Source of the DNA: Choristoneura fumiferana
Taxonomy: Eukaryota; Arthropoda; Insecta; Lepidoptera; Tortricidae
Direction of reading: 5' to 3'
DNA: 64,000 bases
NCBI RefSeq assembly: GCF_025370935.1
Contig: NC_133473.1
Coordinates: 12,674,013-12,738,012, forward strand
Positions within the stretch are counted from its first letter, which is position 1. Each line of letters begins with the position of its first letter. Shown one piece after another: positions 33,401 to 44,099 of this stretch. Under the pieces are notes generated by a model. The model had not been told where the DNA came from. It saw only the letters and a list, made by a program, of their open reading frames with translations, and searched no databases. A program made the position numbers and the translations under genes.

Positions 33401-34021
33401 CATATTTGCCTCAACAGGCATACCCATAGGCACAAGGAAATCTTCACAGCAAAAGAAATTTGACGCAAAAAATGTTGCAGATGGTTGCATGCTTTATAAC
33501 ACAATCGCAACAATGAATGTTGATTCGATATAGCAAAACATTTCTGTTTGTAAGAAAAATAATGTTAGTTTGTTTTGAATTTCAGGCAAAGAATTCTACG
33601 TATGCGACTTCAAGGGGCATTGCGTAGTTGTTTTTGACGACGAGGGTCATTTTCTACGTCGCATTGGGTGCGAAAACGTGACCAACTTCCCTAACGGGAT
33701 CGACGTGTCTGATGCTGGTGACGTCCTTATTGGAGACTCGCACGGCAACAAGTTTCACGTGGCCGTCTTTTCGCGTGACGGTGTCCTGGTCACTGAATTC
33801 GAGTGCCCTTATGTAAAGGTAAGGGGGATATACGGTCTAAGCATGTCATAATTTTTTTTATTGGCATAGTTTGAGATTTGATACAGTGTCATTAATATTG
33901 AATTGCTCTTGTCCAGGTTTCTCGCTGCTGTGGACTGAAGATAACTTCTGAAGGCTATATAGTCACTCTGGCTAAGAATAATCACCATGTTCTAGTCCTC
34001 AACACCCTATACATTGTCTGA
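29890..34021 (+). CDS. brat: Brain tumor (Brat), TRIM-NHL RNA-binding translational repressor
   Basis: Brat represses target mRNAs in the cytoplasm, binding RNA through its NHL propeller and, in Drosophila, working with Pumilio and Nanos. Eight exons join in phase: 29890-30002, 30329-30473, 30554-31928, 32002-32282, 32422-32610, 32699-32867, 33586-33818 and 33917-34021. They give 869 residues and a TGA stop. Domain order is RING (C34 to C81), B-box 1 (about 116-153), B-box 2 (about 176-210), coiled coil (about 215-320, rich in Glu, Lys, Arg), a Gly-Val-Asn linker, and a six-bladed NHL domain (about 599-869) very close to the fly protein as I recall it, including RFKFGQLGGGKGQFNSPHGF and NHHVLVLNTLYIV. 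The start ATG has the context AAAATGG. Intron 3 is only 73 bp and its donor is GTTGGT. The gene is divergent from SRP9 and convergent with AMDHD2. Drosophila Brat has no RING; here it is complete. Confidence 0.95.
30554..31928 (+). other. brat: brat exon 3: B-boxes, coiled coil and Gly-Val linker
   Basis: This 1375-base exon carries two Cys/His B-box zinc fingers (VCTCCKSKEPAVARC; FCSRHVGESLKFYCCECEVGACTEC), an alpha-helical coiled coil rich in Arg, Glu and Lys, and a linker with repeated VPGVSGVPN/GVPGVG and VSGVGGV units. It ends in phase 1 at a GTTGGT donor. If the following 73-bp intron is retained, translation stops after two further codons. Confidence 0.93.
32002..34021 (+). other. brat: brat exons 4-8: NHL beta-propeller
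   Basis: Five exons encode the RNA-binding NHL domain from about residue 599 to the stop. Blade-type motifs visible are NSPHGFCLG, IVADTNNHRI, WYPRKVAV, FVVCDRGNERSRMQIF, IDIVAGLAVT, EPSDIAI, YVCDFKGHCVVVF, NFPNGIDVSDAGDVLIGDSHGN and RCCGLKITSEGYIVTLAKNN. All junctions are in phase with canonical acceptors. Confidence 0.95.
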
Positions 34022-37000
34022 GGAGTAACTCGATGGCTGTAAGTCTGCATACTACAAGATCTCACATTTATTCCCTATATTTTATATTTAATTGCTGTTT
34101 TACAAGCTTAACATTTTTTGCTAAACCAGTATTTGATTTTTTGTTATTTTGTGTTAAATTTCATGTTATGTTTAGTCTGATTATTACCAATCTGTCTGCA
34201 TGCAGTGATCTGCTACCCCCACCCTATAGTATCATCCTTGTTTCGTGGAGTATTGTATTAAATAACAAGGATATAATTGTTTCCTAGGTATCGCTCACTG
34301 CTTGTAGATAGGACATTTAAGTCATAATTTCCAAAGCACTGAGTACTTGCGTATTTTCTCGGTTTATTTTCGTCTCATTTTATGATTGCATTTAGTTATA
34401 GTGAAGGAAATCCAAAGTTTAGTGTATTTTGTTTTTATTATACATATTTGTTTCTAAATTTAGCAGCTGGTATGGTTCCTAGTTCGAGTGAAGTTAATAC
34501 ATGTCAATTAGGGGACTGCGTGGGAGTGTCGCCTCATTCCAAAAGTTGCATTGTTCCGACATGTTGGACCGTGACTAGTATTGTTTTAATGATTACCTAC
34601 ACATAGCGCTCAGTCATTCGCTTGATAGTGAACACATACAAACGCACAATTTTGTTTATTGTTAACGAAATTTTAGTCCTGCAATGACCAAAGGAGGCGA
34701 CACTAAAATAACGTGCCATCTAGTTTAGGTTAATCTCGTATACAATATTATATATTGTCCGTTAAAATATATTTACCATTTACAGAATTCTTGTGTCTAT
34801 ACAAAATGTTTTTTCATGTACTCTTGTTTTGAGAGCCTATTACATATTTGAAAATTTTTTCATGCGTACACGCGCGCATACACTATGTTGTGTAAAATTT
34901 GGTTCGTTCAATTTCTAATGAACCATAATGCTGAATTATTATTGGAAAGCCTCCGTAAGCGTAAACGTTGCAATAATTTAGTAGATACGATATTATACTT
35001 GGGTGTTTAGAATGGAAGTATAATCAACACAGACTATTAATCTGGCATGGCATCTTCGTGTATATTTTCGACTTGAGATATGCACAATCCTATACTTATA
35101 TTCGGCGTTATATTGGGAAGAGCTTCATAGTCATTTTCCATGAAAATGGAGTGCACCAGTTATACATAGCCTACGGCATAAGTATTATAATAGGGTAACA
35201 TATTAAATATTCGAGTCGTTAGTTGTTATTGCAAAGTAATAGGTCACAATGCCTGTCACAAACTATGTGCAGGAATTTGAAAACTTATTCACAGATTATC
35301 TCTGCAAAATTTATTCCATTATCTTATTATTAGTATTTAAATGGAAAGTAAGTGTCCTGTCTTACTTGTTACCCGCCATTCTTGGGCATAATAAGAACCA
35401 TTAAATACTTCCCACATATAAATATTATATGTATATGGATTTGCCATTACACACATTATGTACTGCATCACATCATCATATTAAACGCCAAATTATATAT
35501 TTTTGTAATTGTTCAAATTTTTTAACGGCGGTGGCTGACGTGAGTATTCCAAAAAGATTTAAATATCAATATTCTCCTAGAATAGCATTTATTTCAACAC
35601 TTGCGCAATTACTCTTGGGTGGAAAGGTATTGATAGGTGGTAGGAGATTGATTGTACAATTTTAATAACAGATTTTCACATAATTTAGATTAACTTCCTT
35701 GGCTGCCTTCATTGGGATATTATAATAGAACTAGAGACATTATGTCTTACGGTATTGCTGTTATGAGCATCACACTCGTCTGATTTTACGATTTCTGATA
35801 TTAAGATTAACAAATTTTGACATTCATTTTGAAATTTTGTTTTGCCTGATGAGAATTAATTCCAAAATAAAAGCAAATGTAAAATACATTATTTCACTTT
35901 TATTTCTTAATGTGAGACATTCAATTTATGGTACTTAACAAAATAAAAACCAACCATACCACCTAAAGTATTTGTGATATTATATTTTATTAGTACTTGA
36001 CTTTTGTTAAACTTCGCTCTCTAAAACTAAGTATTTTTCACATATTAAAACCCATAATATCCCATCGTACATTTTAAGTATTTTGAACAAACAGTGAAAA
36101 TCTGTTATAATAAATAGAAATATTACTCTGTAACAGTTTGATTCAACTCACGTCTTCGTATACAGTCATCAATATTATGTCAATATGTTTCCGAGCTATA
36201 ATAACTAAGATCCAATAATTTATTGTAGAAATAACAATAGGAAAGTAATACATTGTATGAAACGTTTGTACTTAATTAGTAATAGTTTATTTTGTTGTGT
36301 GTATGAGACAGTTCTCCTTCAATGTTTAATACACTAGCGACATGTTATGTGATATGAGCAATAATTGAGAAACAACAATTTAAGATTACGTGACTCAATT
36401 TTGTGGTGGAGGCGCGAGCAGGGACCGCGGAGCGTCGGCCGGCCGTAGCCCAGTGAAGGGTGGGTTGAACTAGATGTTGAGTCTGAATCCTCTATTAATT
36501 AGTGAGTAACTTTTGGGTTTTTTTTTCATATTGTTTTTAAGTTATTTGTTTCAGGATTTTTGTCCCGATAGCATTAGGGAATTTTATTTTCTTTATTTTA
36601 ACTAGGTTTAAAATAACGAGTCTACATACCCCTCGCGGATGAGTAGGTGTGGTTAATACTCTGATTTTGTCATTTTACTATTTCGTTTAGTTATACGTTC
36701 TGGGCCTATTATTTAAATAGTATTTTTGGCCAGTGTGTTTTAGGCCTTTAGAGTTACGAATTTTTACTGCCAAATTATTTTCTTACGATATTTGTGCATG
36801 AACATAGTAATTATTTTATTGTATGATATTTGTAAAAATTAGTTACTAATTGTTGCCAATTTTTGTTTATTAATATTCAGGGTTTTAATATTAAAATGTT
36901 CAATTTTTATTTGTTGTCATTGATCAAAATTATTGTGTGTTAGTGAGGTAGAAGTAACCGTAATAGAAGTTATTGAAGCCCCAAAGGGAGCGTTTGACGC

Positions 37001-40000
37001 TAATACTGTTGCTTTAGGGTTGCATAAAAAATATTAAAAAAGTGGTGTGATAAGTTTTCGATAATTTTACAAATTATACTATTTTGTGTGGATTCCAATA
37101 TTCATAAATTTAACATTGAAATATCATTATAACGTGTAATTTCCCTTACATCTGAAAACAATGGACATTCTTGTATTTGAAAGTATTATAGTTTATATAT
37201 TTAATCCCCTTTTTGCATTGATTGTGATCGTTTTGTCGACAAAGTTTCCTTAGTTCTTGCCATATATCTTACGTAGGTGTCATTGTAGACATTTTTTGTA
37301 GTTGTTAGATTTCCAATTGGATATACACAACAGTATCACAAGTTTGCCTGTACGGTGGCGTTGTTTAGAGATGTTTATTAGATAGAGGGGCGTGGCGCGC
37401 GGCGGGTATTCGCCTCGCGTCCGCTTGGCTGTATATTCTTGCTGTAGCAAGTACCTAAGCACTTTGTCATGGGATAATGACAGGTCAAATGGTATTTATT
37501 GTCCATTGACATTACTTGATAATAATTGTATCATTAGAGTACATTACAGTAGCCTTTCTCGAGATCTTAAAAGTTACTTATATACACTTTAAAAAACAAT
37601 TTTTGGTAAAATATATTTCTCTTGAACCTATTCCCTTATGTATTCAGCAATAAATTACTTCTGTAGTTGTAGAATCACTTTATATTGGCACTGAAAAACT
37701 GCGGACTTTCTCGGCACTGAGCTCTTCAATGTTAAGCGCGTGGATTGCGTTGCAATTTGCGAGCGAGCCTTGTACGCGCGCGAAGGGAACAAAGACCGCT
37801 TGAGTTGCTAGTGCCAAGTACTGTGATGTGATGTGGGTTCGCAGCGCACAAGTCGAGCTCTAATGTTACCCTCCCTATTGGAGGTGGGCGTATTGCCTAT
37901 GTTGTGGCACCAAGCACAGCTCAATGGGTCCGGTGGAGTGTTGTGGCATAACGAGTTTATTCTATTTTGCGCACGCGGCGCGTCGCATTACCTAACCAGG
38001 TGGAATTAAAAGCTTGAACATGGCATTCTCAAAAATTCCATTTACTACCTTGCAGAGACGATAAAGACAGCATGCTCAAAGATTGAAAACGATTTAATTT
38101 TATTCACCCCTACCAAATTTATCTCCACTGTTCTGAAAACACATAACTTGTAATAAAATAAGGTTGTGAGCTCTATTCCCATTGGAATTTTAAGCCACAT
38201 GTGTGCTTGTGCAATAAATATCACAGTTTGGATCTAGGCTTTTAAATTATTATAGATTATATACATTGTTGAGCTGATTATAAAAATTTAATATATTATT
38301 ATACCTTTTAATATTGTTAAAGAATTCTAATTGCATTCCACATCTTAGAGTGAACGAATTTGAGATGACCGTTTTCAATCTACATTATACAAGTTATTTT
38401 TTTTACATGTAGGATTATTAGCAGTTGCCAATGTTTATTTCCTTTAGTCAGTAAAAGTACAAATATTTTAATATACAATTCTTGGTATTTACGTATTGTA
38501 GTGATCTTATTTTTAATTGACTCTATAACTTTAAGCATAATTTTTGTTCACATAGACGGCCATTAAGATATTTCTCATCTCACAAATTATTCAGTAAATG
38601 ACAAAACATATCATCCAGAATTTAGTTTATTTAGTTTACATAGGAACTGTCTGCAACTCCCGATCTTCTATATTATTTTTAACATTTACGGTAAAATGGC
38701 TATTTCTTTTTTGTTTTGGAATTAGATTTAAGTATATTGTAAGTTACTTGTATGTTTTTGTCATTTCTGTGTCGAAATATGTAAAGTGTATTCTAATATT
38801 TTGTGTGGAAGGTGCATGTTCAAATGCAAATTACTTTGTCCAAAGATTTCATTTTAATCATTATAATTTTGATTTTAAATTTCTTACAATGAAAATATGA
38901 CATTTGTTGTGGAGTGTGCATCAGTAGGTGTTCGATAATTCGATATAGAAAATATGAATTTTCGTAGAGTTGGTGCAGCCGAGCAAATCTCTACCATATT
39001 CTCTTAAGAATATATTGCTCAATAATTATTTTAATTCTGTTAAAAGTATTTTAAACTTAGGGAGTAGTCCACATCGAATATTTTGGATGGCTGGACTTGA
39101 GTAACACGAAATTATATCTAACAGACAATACCCTCCGTAAAGATTTGAAACATTGTAACGTTGAAGTTTATTAGATATAGTTGTTTGCCTTTGCGGCAGC
39201 TTGCCGCTGAGAGCAAGCTGCAGGGGCCCAGTAGCACCAGCACAGTAGCGTACCACTGCCTCTGACTTGTACAGATTATACGAAACTACCCGCATACAAC
39301 AGTGCTTTAATATTGAGCACATACTTGCGTACATCCTACATATTATCCTCGTAGGAAAAGAAATGCAGTTTTCTTCACTACTTATTTAAAATTCTGTAAT
39401 TTTATAAGTACAGTGATTAGATTACTTGCTCCTTAGCGTAACTGATTTACAGTGTTTAAGCATAACCTACTCGTTCTCCGATCACCTATTTTATTTGTGT
39501 CAATTTCAAACAAGGAAACATAATTGCTTTTGTAGGCTGTCTAATAAGGCATTTAGTTTGTAGCAATAATGTGCTATTCAAATACACTTGTTTGAGAAAT
39601 TGGTGCAAGTAGTGCTAATTTTTGATGGGTATTGAAAAGTTGGATAACTAGTTGGTTAGGAAAGTATCCTTTCGTAAACAGTGGCAGTAGTATATTCTCA
39701 GTATACGTTGTGTGATGGTGTTGACTGTACAGAGAAAACCTTTTTGCCCCACAGTCAACGAAAATTGTTATGTAATCCATACAGGAGTCTCTGCTGCATT
39801 GTGCCTAGATCTTAGAAGTTAATGGTATCAAAGTAGAGTTAATCTCAAATATTTTGGCTCTTTGAATATTCCATGATATTATTTTGTTTTGCATGAAAAT
39901 GTATTTACATTATATACATAAATACACTTAGTAATATTGTATACATGAATATACATTGCGTGGTTTGTAACTTGATGTTTAATTTTATTGTAATGAAACT

Positions 40001-40573
40001 TATTGTTAAGATGCCCAACTAGTTAAATCTGTCCACGGTTAGAAAAACTTAACTGTACAAAGGAATTGAGTACCTATTACCACCATTGAAGCAAGCCTTA
40101 AATCGGAATGGCGCGAACCCAATTTTCTTCTGTGGACAGAAGTAAAGTTAATTTGTTGTACATCTTACTTTGACCAAATTATTGATGCCGCTGAAGTTAC
40201 TTGAAAATTGACTATTGAAGTCTCATTGCACTTACTTCTTTTTAGTTTGTAGGGCGAGTGCCGGTTTTCACGTGACCTTGGCGGGTTTTTTTTTCATAAT
40301 TTTAAGTTTATTCTCGTGAATTGTGGCCAGGATAACAACAGCACAGAGCAGTGTATTTCAGAGCCTGCCTAAAATATATTTTTGTCATGATTTTATTTAG
40401 GTATATACATGTTATTATTCACATATTACAGTTTTCTCAACATTAGCTTGTATTTTAATTAAGAAATAATCATATTTAACATTGCCAGGTGATCAGCAAC
40501 CTGCACTTTAATATTTTTGGAAACTATTGAACTTAAATTGTACTGACTTTATAAATATATTTACTTCAATAAA
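34022..40573 (+). other. Candidate long brat 3' UTR / 3' flank, nearly repeat-free
   Basis: The 6.5 kb after the brat stop is AT-rich with no supported open frame and almost none of the MITEs, SINEs or LINE ends that crowd the rest of the window. AATAAA motifs occur at 35866-35871 and 40568-40573, the latter followed by a T-rich tract. A Pumilio-type TGTAGATA word lies at 34303-34310. A long 3' UTR would fit a dosage-sensitive regulator such as brat, but the transcript end is not shown by sequence. Confidence 0.4.
40568..40573 (+). terminator. Candidate distal polyadenylation signal AATAAA
   Basis: AATAAA lies at the right end of the repeat-poor interval, followed within about 40 bases by a T-rich run, just before the duplicated repeat block. 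A more proximal AATAAA is at 35866-35871. Use of either by brat is an inference. Confidence 0.35.
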
Positions 40574-40724
40574 GATTTTCCATGCCACTAAAAAATGATT
40601 TTTTTTTTACATGTTTTAGTCCCTTGTTCCCCGTACAGTCATTACCAACTTACATAACCACAGCACTGCGAGAAGACAAATAATTCCACAATTCCAAAAC
40701 CGGGTTTTGTAGGTTGTTTTTTAG

Positions 40725-43500
40725 GGTTTTATATATGTGAACTATGCCGACAAAATGGTACAATAAAAAATGAAAAAAAAATTTTTTTTAGGGTACCTCC
40801 CATAGACGGAAAGGGGGGTGATTTTTTTTTCTCATCAAATAGTGTATAGTGTGGGGCATGCGGTTGCTCAGTTCGATTCAAGTTTTTAATCCTTTTGTGT
40901 CCACTTACGAATTTTGGATTCAGTTTTAGCAACAAAAGCGAATAAAGAATAACCATGAAACTTTAGATCCTTTTATTAAACTACGTGATATTTAATGCCA
41001 ACTTGATTTGTTTAAGATGTAATTTTATATTTGAATAATGGTACCAACTGAGTAGACTTTTTACCTTTTTTGTTTGATTTTTTTAAAAGAGATGCAATCC
41101 TGCATTAACGCAGTCCCTATATTATGAAAAATCTAAAAAAAGAAAGAGGGACAAACTTTTTTTGCTTTTTTAAGAAATGAAATGCAATTTTGTCACATAT
41201 TCGAATGCATGATAAGGGGAGAATATAAACAAATACGGTACCTAAGAATGTACCCGCGTTTATTGTTTTTGTTTTTGTTTCAAGGTTCGTACCATTATTA
41301 TAAAACATTGCAAAAAATCAATTATTTCATGTAAAATAAAAATATTTATTTAAAATTACGCTTAAACTCATTTATAAAACATAAAAATTATAGGAATATA
41401 TTCAAGGTACCGTAATATTATACAAACAACACAAAACAAAATAATCAAAAGTTTATAGGCACTAAGTTTATTTTATTTGTTATTAGTTATTTTTGTTAAA
41501 TAAAAATAAATTTTGAAAAATTTAAAAGTAAAAACGCTCAAGAAATAGAGCGGCGGCTGGTAACCAGACAGCACTGATAAGGAAGGGATCTGGAAATTGC
41601 TCTATACCTTTGCGTATGAAAACTTCATACTGAGCAACTCAGCAGGCCATTGAACGGATAAAAATGTGATTATTTTGATAATTATGTATAAAAATTTAGG
41701 GTTGCGGGATAATTATCAAGGGATCATTTTGATAATAATATTAAAATAATTTGAAAATTACAAAATAAAATAAAAATGAACCTAAATTTGCTCGCGGAAA
41801 GTTACAAGAAAAACAGTCTGAGATTAGGTAATCTAAATTTTTTGAATTTTACATCATAATTAAATGATAAAATTTTAACAACTCAATTTTTGTTCTAAGT
41901 ATTATCTAACGTAATTCTGTATTTTGATAAACTAATTATAAATGCTTCTGTGCATTTTTAACCTTATAAATATTTTATTTTTCAAATTGCTTTTTTTGTG
42001 TCTGTAAAATTAAAAATTTTGCACCGTGGAAAGCCCGATGAGCTTATTTACTATTTTTAAAACGAAAAAATTTGCTTTTTGCAACTCTAACAATACAATT
42101 TAACTGAATATGCAATGTTAGTTCGATTATTTAAAATTAGGGTTATTTTTCAAGCGTATGTAAAATGTAATGCATGTACCTACAATAAAAAATGAAAAAA
42201 AAATTTTTTTTTAGTATAATAACGGAAATGTTTTTTTTTTCATAACTATAGGTGTCGTTGGATAGTCTTTAAAACCATTGGGGTTGCTCAGACGAATTTT
42301 CGATTCAGTGTTTTGTTTGCGAAATATTCAACTTTAAAGTGTATATTATTTTTGTTTGGATCCAGTTTCAGGCCAAAAGCAGTTAAAGAATAACATGAAT
42401 ACTTTAGATTTTTTATTAAAAGAATAAAATATGCCTTGATTTGTTTAAGATGCCAATATATTTGTATATTTGTCAAATGGTACTAACTGAGTAGAGGTTC
42501 GTTACCTTTTGTTTGATTTTTTAACGAAAGAGATGCAATCCTGCTACATAACGCAGTCCCTATATGATGATGAATAATCTATTAGCAAGGGGAGGGACAG
42601 CCAGCCTTAGGAACTTGGTTCGGTACCTAAGTTTTTATCCGTATCACTATTATATTCTTGTTTTTGGCCCAAGGTTCGCCATTTTTAGACATTGCAAATA
42701 TCAATTATTTGCAATGGCTAAAATAAATAATAGAATATAAACAAGGTGCCGCTTTCTTGTATCAACCGCAAATGCAAACAAGGCAATATTGATAATAATG
42801 ATAAAAGGTTGAATGTGACGGGCAGTAAAATATGAGATAAATACGAGTTTCATAAAGGAAAGAAAACAACGATATTAGATATCATGTAAAATAAAAATGC
42901 ATTTATTTAAAACAAAAAATACGCTAGGTAATCACTCATTTATGGTAACATAAATTTTAACATAGGAACATATTCGAAAATTTGTGGAATCATACCTCAA
43001 CAAATAATACTTAAATACAATTTGAGGCGCAACACAAAACGTAGTAAAAATATTCAAAAGATTAGGTAGGCACTCAGTTTTTTTTTATTTGTTATACTTA
43101 CGTTAATTTTTGTAAATTGTAATGAGAACACAAAGAAAAATCAGAAAATATAGCCGGGGCTTAAAAAAGTAAAAACGAAAATCGGAAAGTAACGACCTAG
43201 AGCGGCGGCTGTACTCTGTCTACCCTCAGACTAGCACTGCGTATAAGGCCGTAGACTGGACTCCAGCGGGAAGCGAAGCGGCGAGCGTGTTCTCTATTCA
43301 CTACGCGGCGGAAACGCTCACTTCATACTGAGCATCTTCAGCAGCACGCCAGGGTTGCACGGGATAATTATCAAGGTGATTATTTTGATAATTATGTATT
43401 AAAATAATTCCAGGGTTGCACGGGATAATTATCAAGGTGATTATTTTGATAATTATGTATTAAAATAATTGTCTTGAAAATTATAACAACGATAATAATA
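40725..43500. repeat. Duplicated repeat block between brat and AMDHD2
   Basis: Sequence at about 40740-41770 and again at about 42180-43490 shares an ordered set of motifs: GTACAATAAAAAATGAAAAA, GGTTGCTCAG, GAGATGCAATCCTGC, ACGCAGTCCCTAT, AAGGTTCG, TGTAAAATAAAAAT, GAGCGGCGGCTG and GGGATAATTATCAAGG. The first copy is shorter. Each starts with a fragment of the family at 6240-6828. The second ends with a 67-bp tandem pair (CAGGGTTGCACGGGATAATT at 43350 and 43413). Confidence 0.7.
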
Positions 43501-43519
43501 ATAAAGTGAGTATCTGAAC

Positions 43520-43745
43520 GCGGGTAATACAGTGCGTCACGTCGATGTATGGAACCCTAAAAATGGAAAGATTGGTTATCACAGAACTAATGAGAAGAAT
43601 AGAAATGTCACACGAGGTAAAAGTGCGAGAGTGCCTGCCTACATGGCTAAAAAAACTTCCCGACTCAGTCCAACAGTGTCACTCGATTTAATTCATAAAA
43701 ATGGGTTATTGCAGATATCGAAAAAGATTACATTTGACTGGTGAG
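43520..43745 (+). repeat. Probable repeat-derived open frame, not a gene
   Basis: A 70-codon frame passes through motifs (GTTATCACAGAACTAATGAG; CACACGAGGTAAAAGTGCGAG) that I associate with a dispersed lepidopteran repeat. No conserved domain is visible, so I do not call a gene. Confidence 0.4.
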
Positions 43746-44099
43746 TATCGCAATCTCGAAAGAAATACAAGCAATGGTTCAGTTATATTTCTGTTAGGTA
43801 GGTATTATTAGTTCTGTGATGGCACTATGCCTTGCCTACCTAACGCATATTATAATGCAGACATCATATTTTTCCAAATTGTGTAAAGTGAGCCTTGTGA
43901 TATCGCATTCAGCTTGTTAAACATATGTGCTCTTTGTTCAACAATTTTCAAAAGCACACAGTTTTTAAATTAAGTATTTCATGGGAAAGAAGATTCACTA
44001 TATCACCATCAAGGCTTATTTCACAGATCGCCTTTTACCATGCCCACACTATATACCCTGACCGACAAATTTGATTGACGAGTAAAACTAAAATTATAC

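Noticed and set aside
36411..36465. GC-rich patch as an exon of brat or AMDHD2
   Set aside because: No acceptor/donor pair in a fitting phase and no recognisable motif of either protein on either strand.
43532..43744. Seventy-residue basic protein on the plus strand
   Set aside because: The nucleotide sequence resembles a dispersed repeat and the protein shows no domain.
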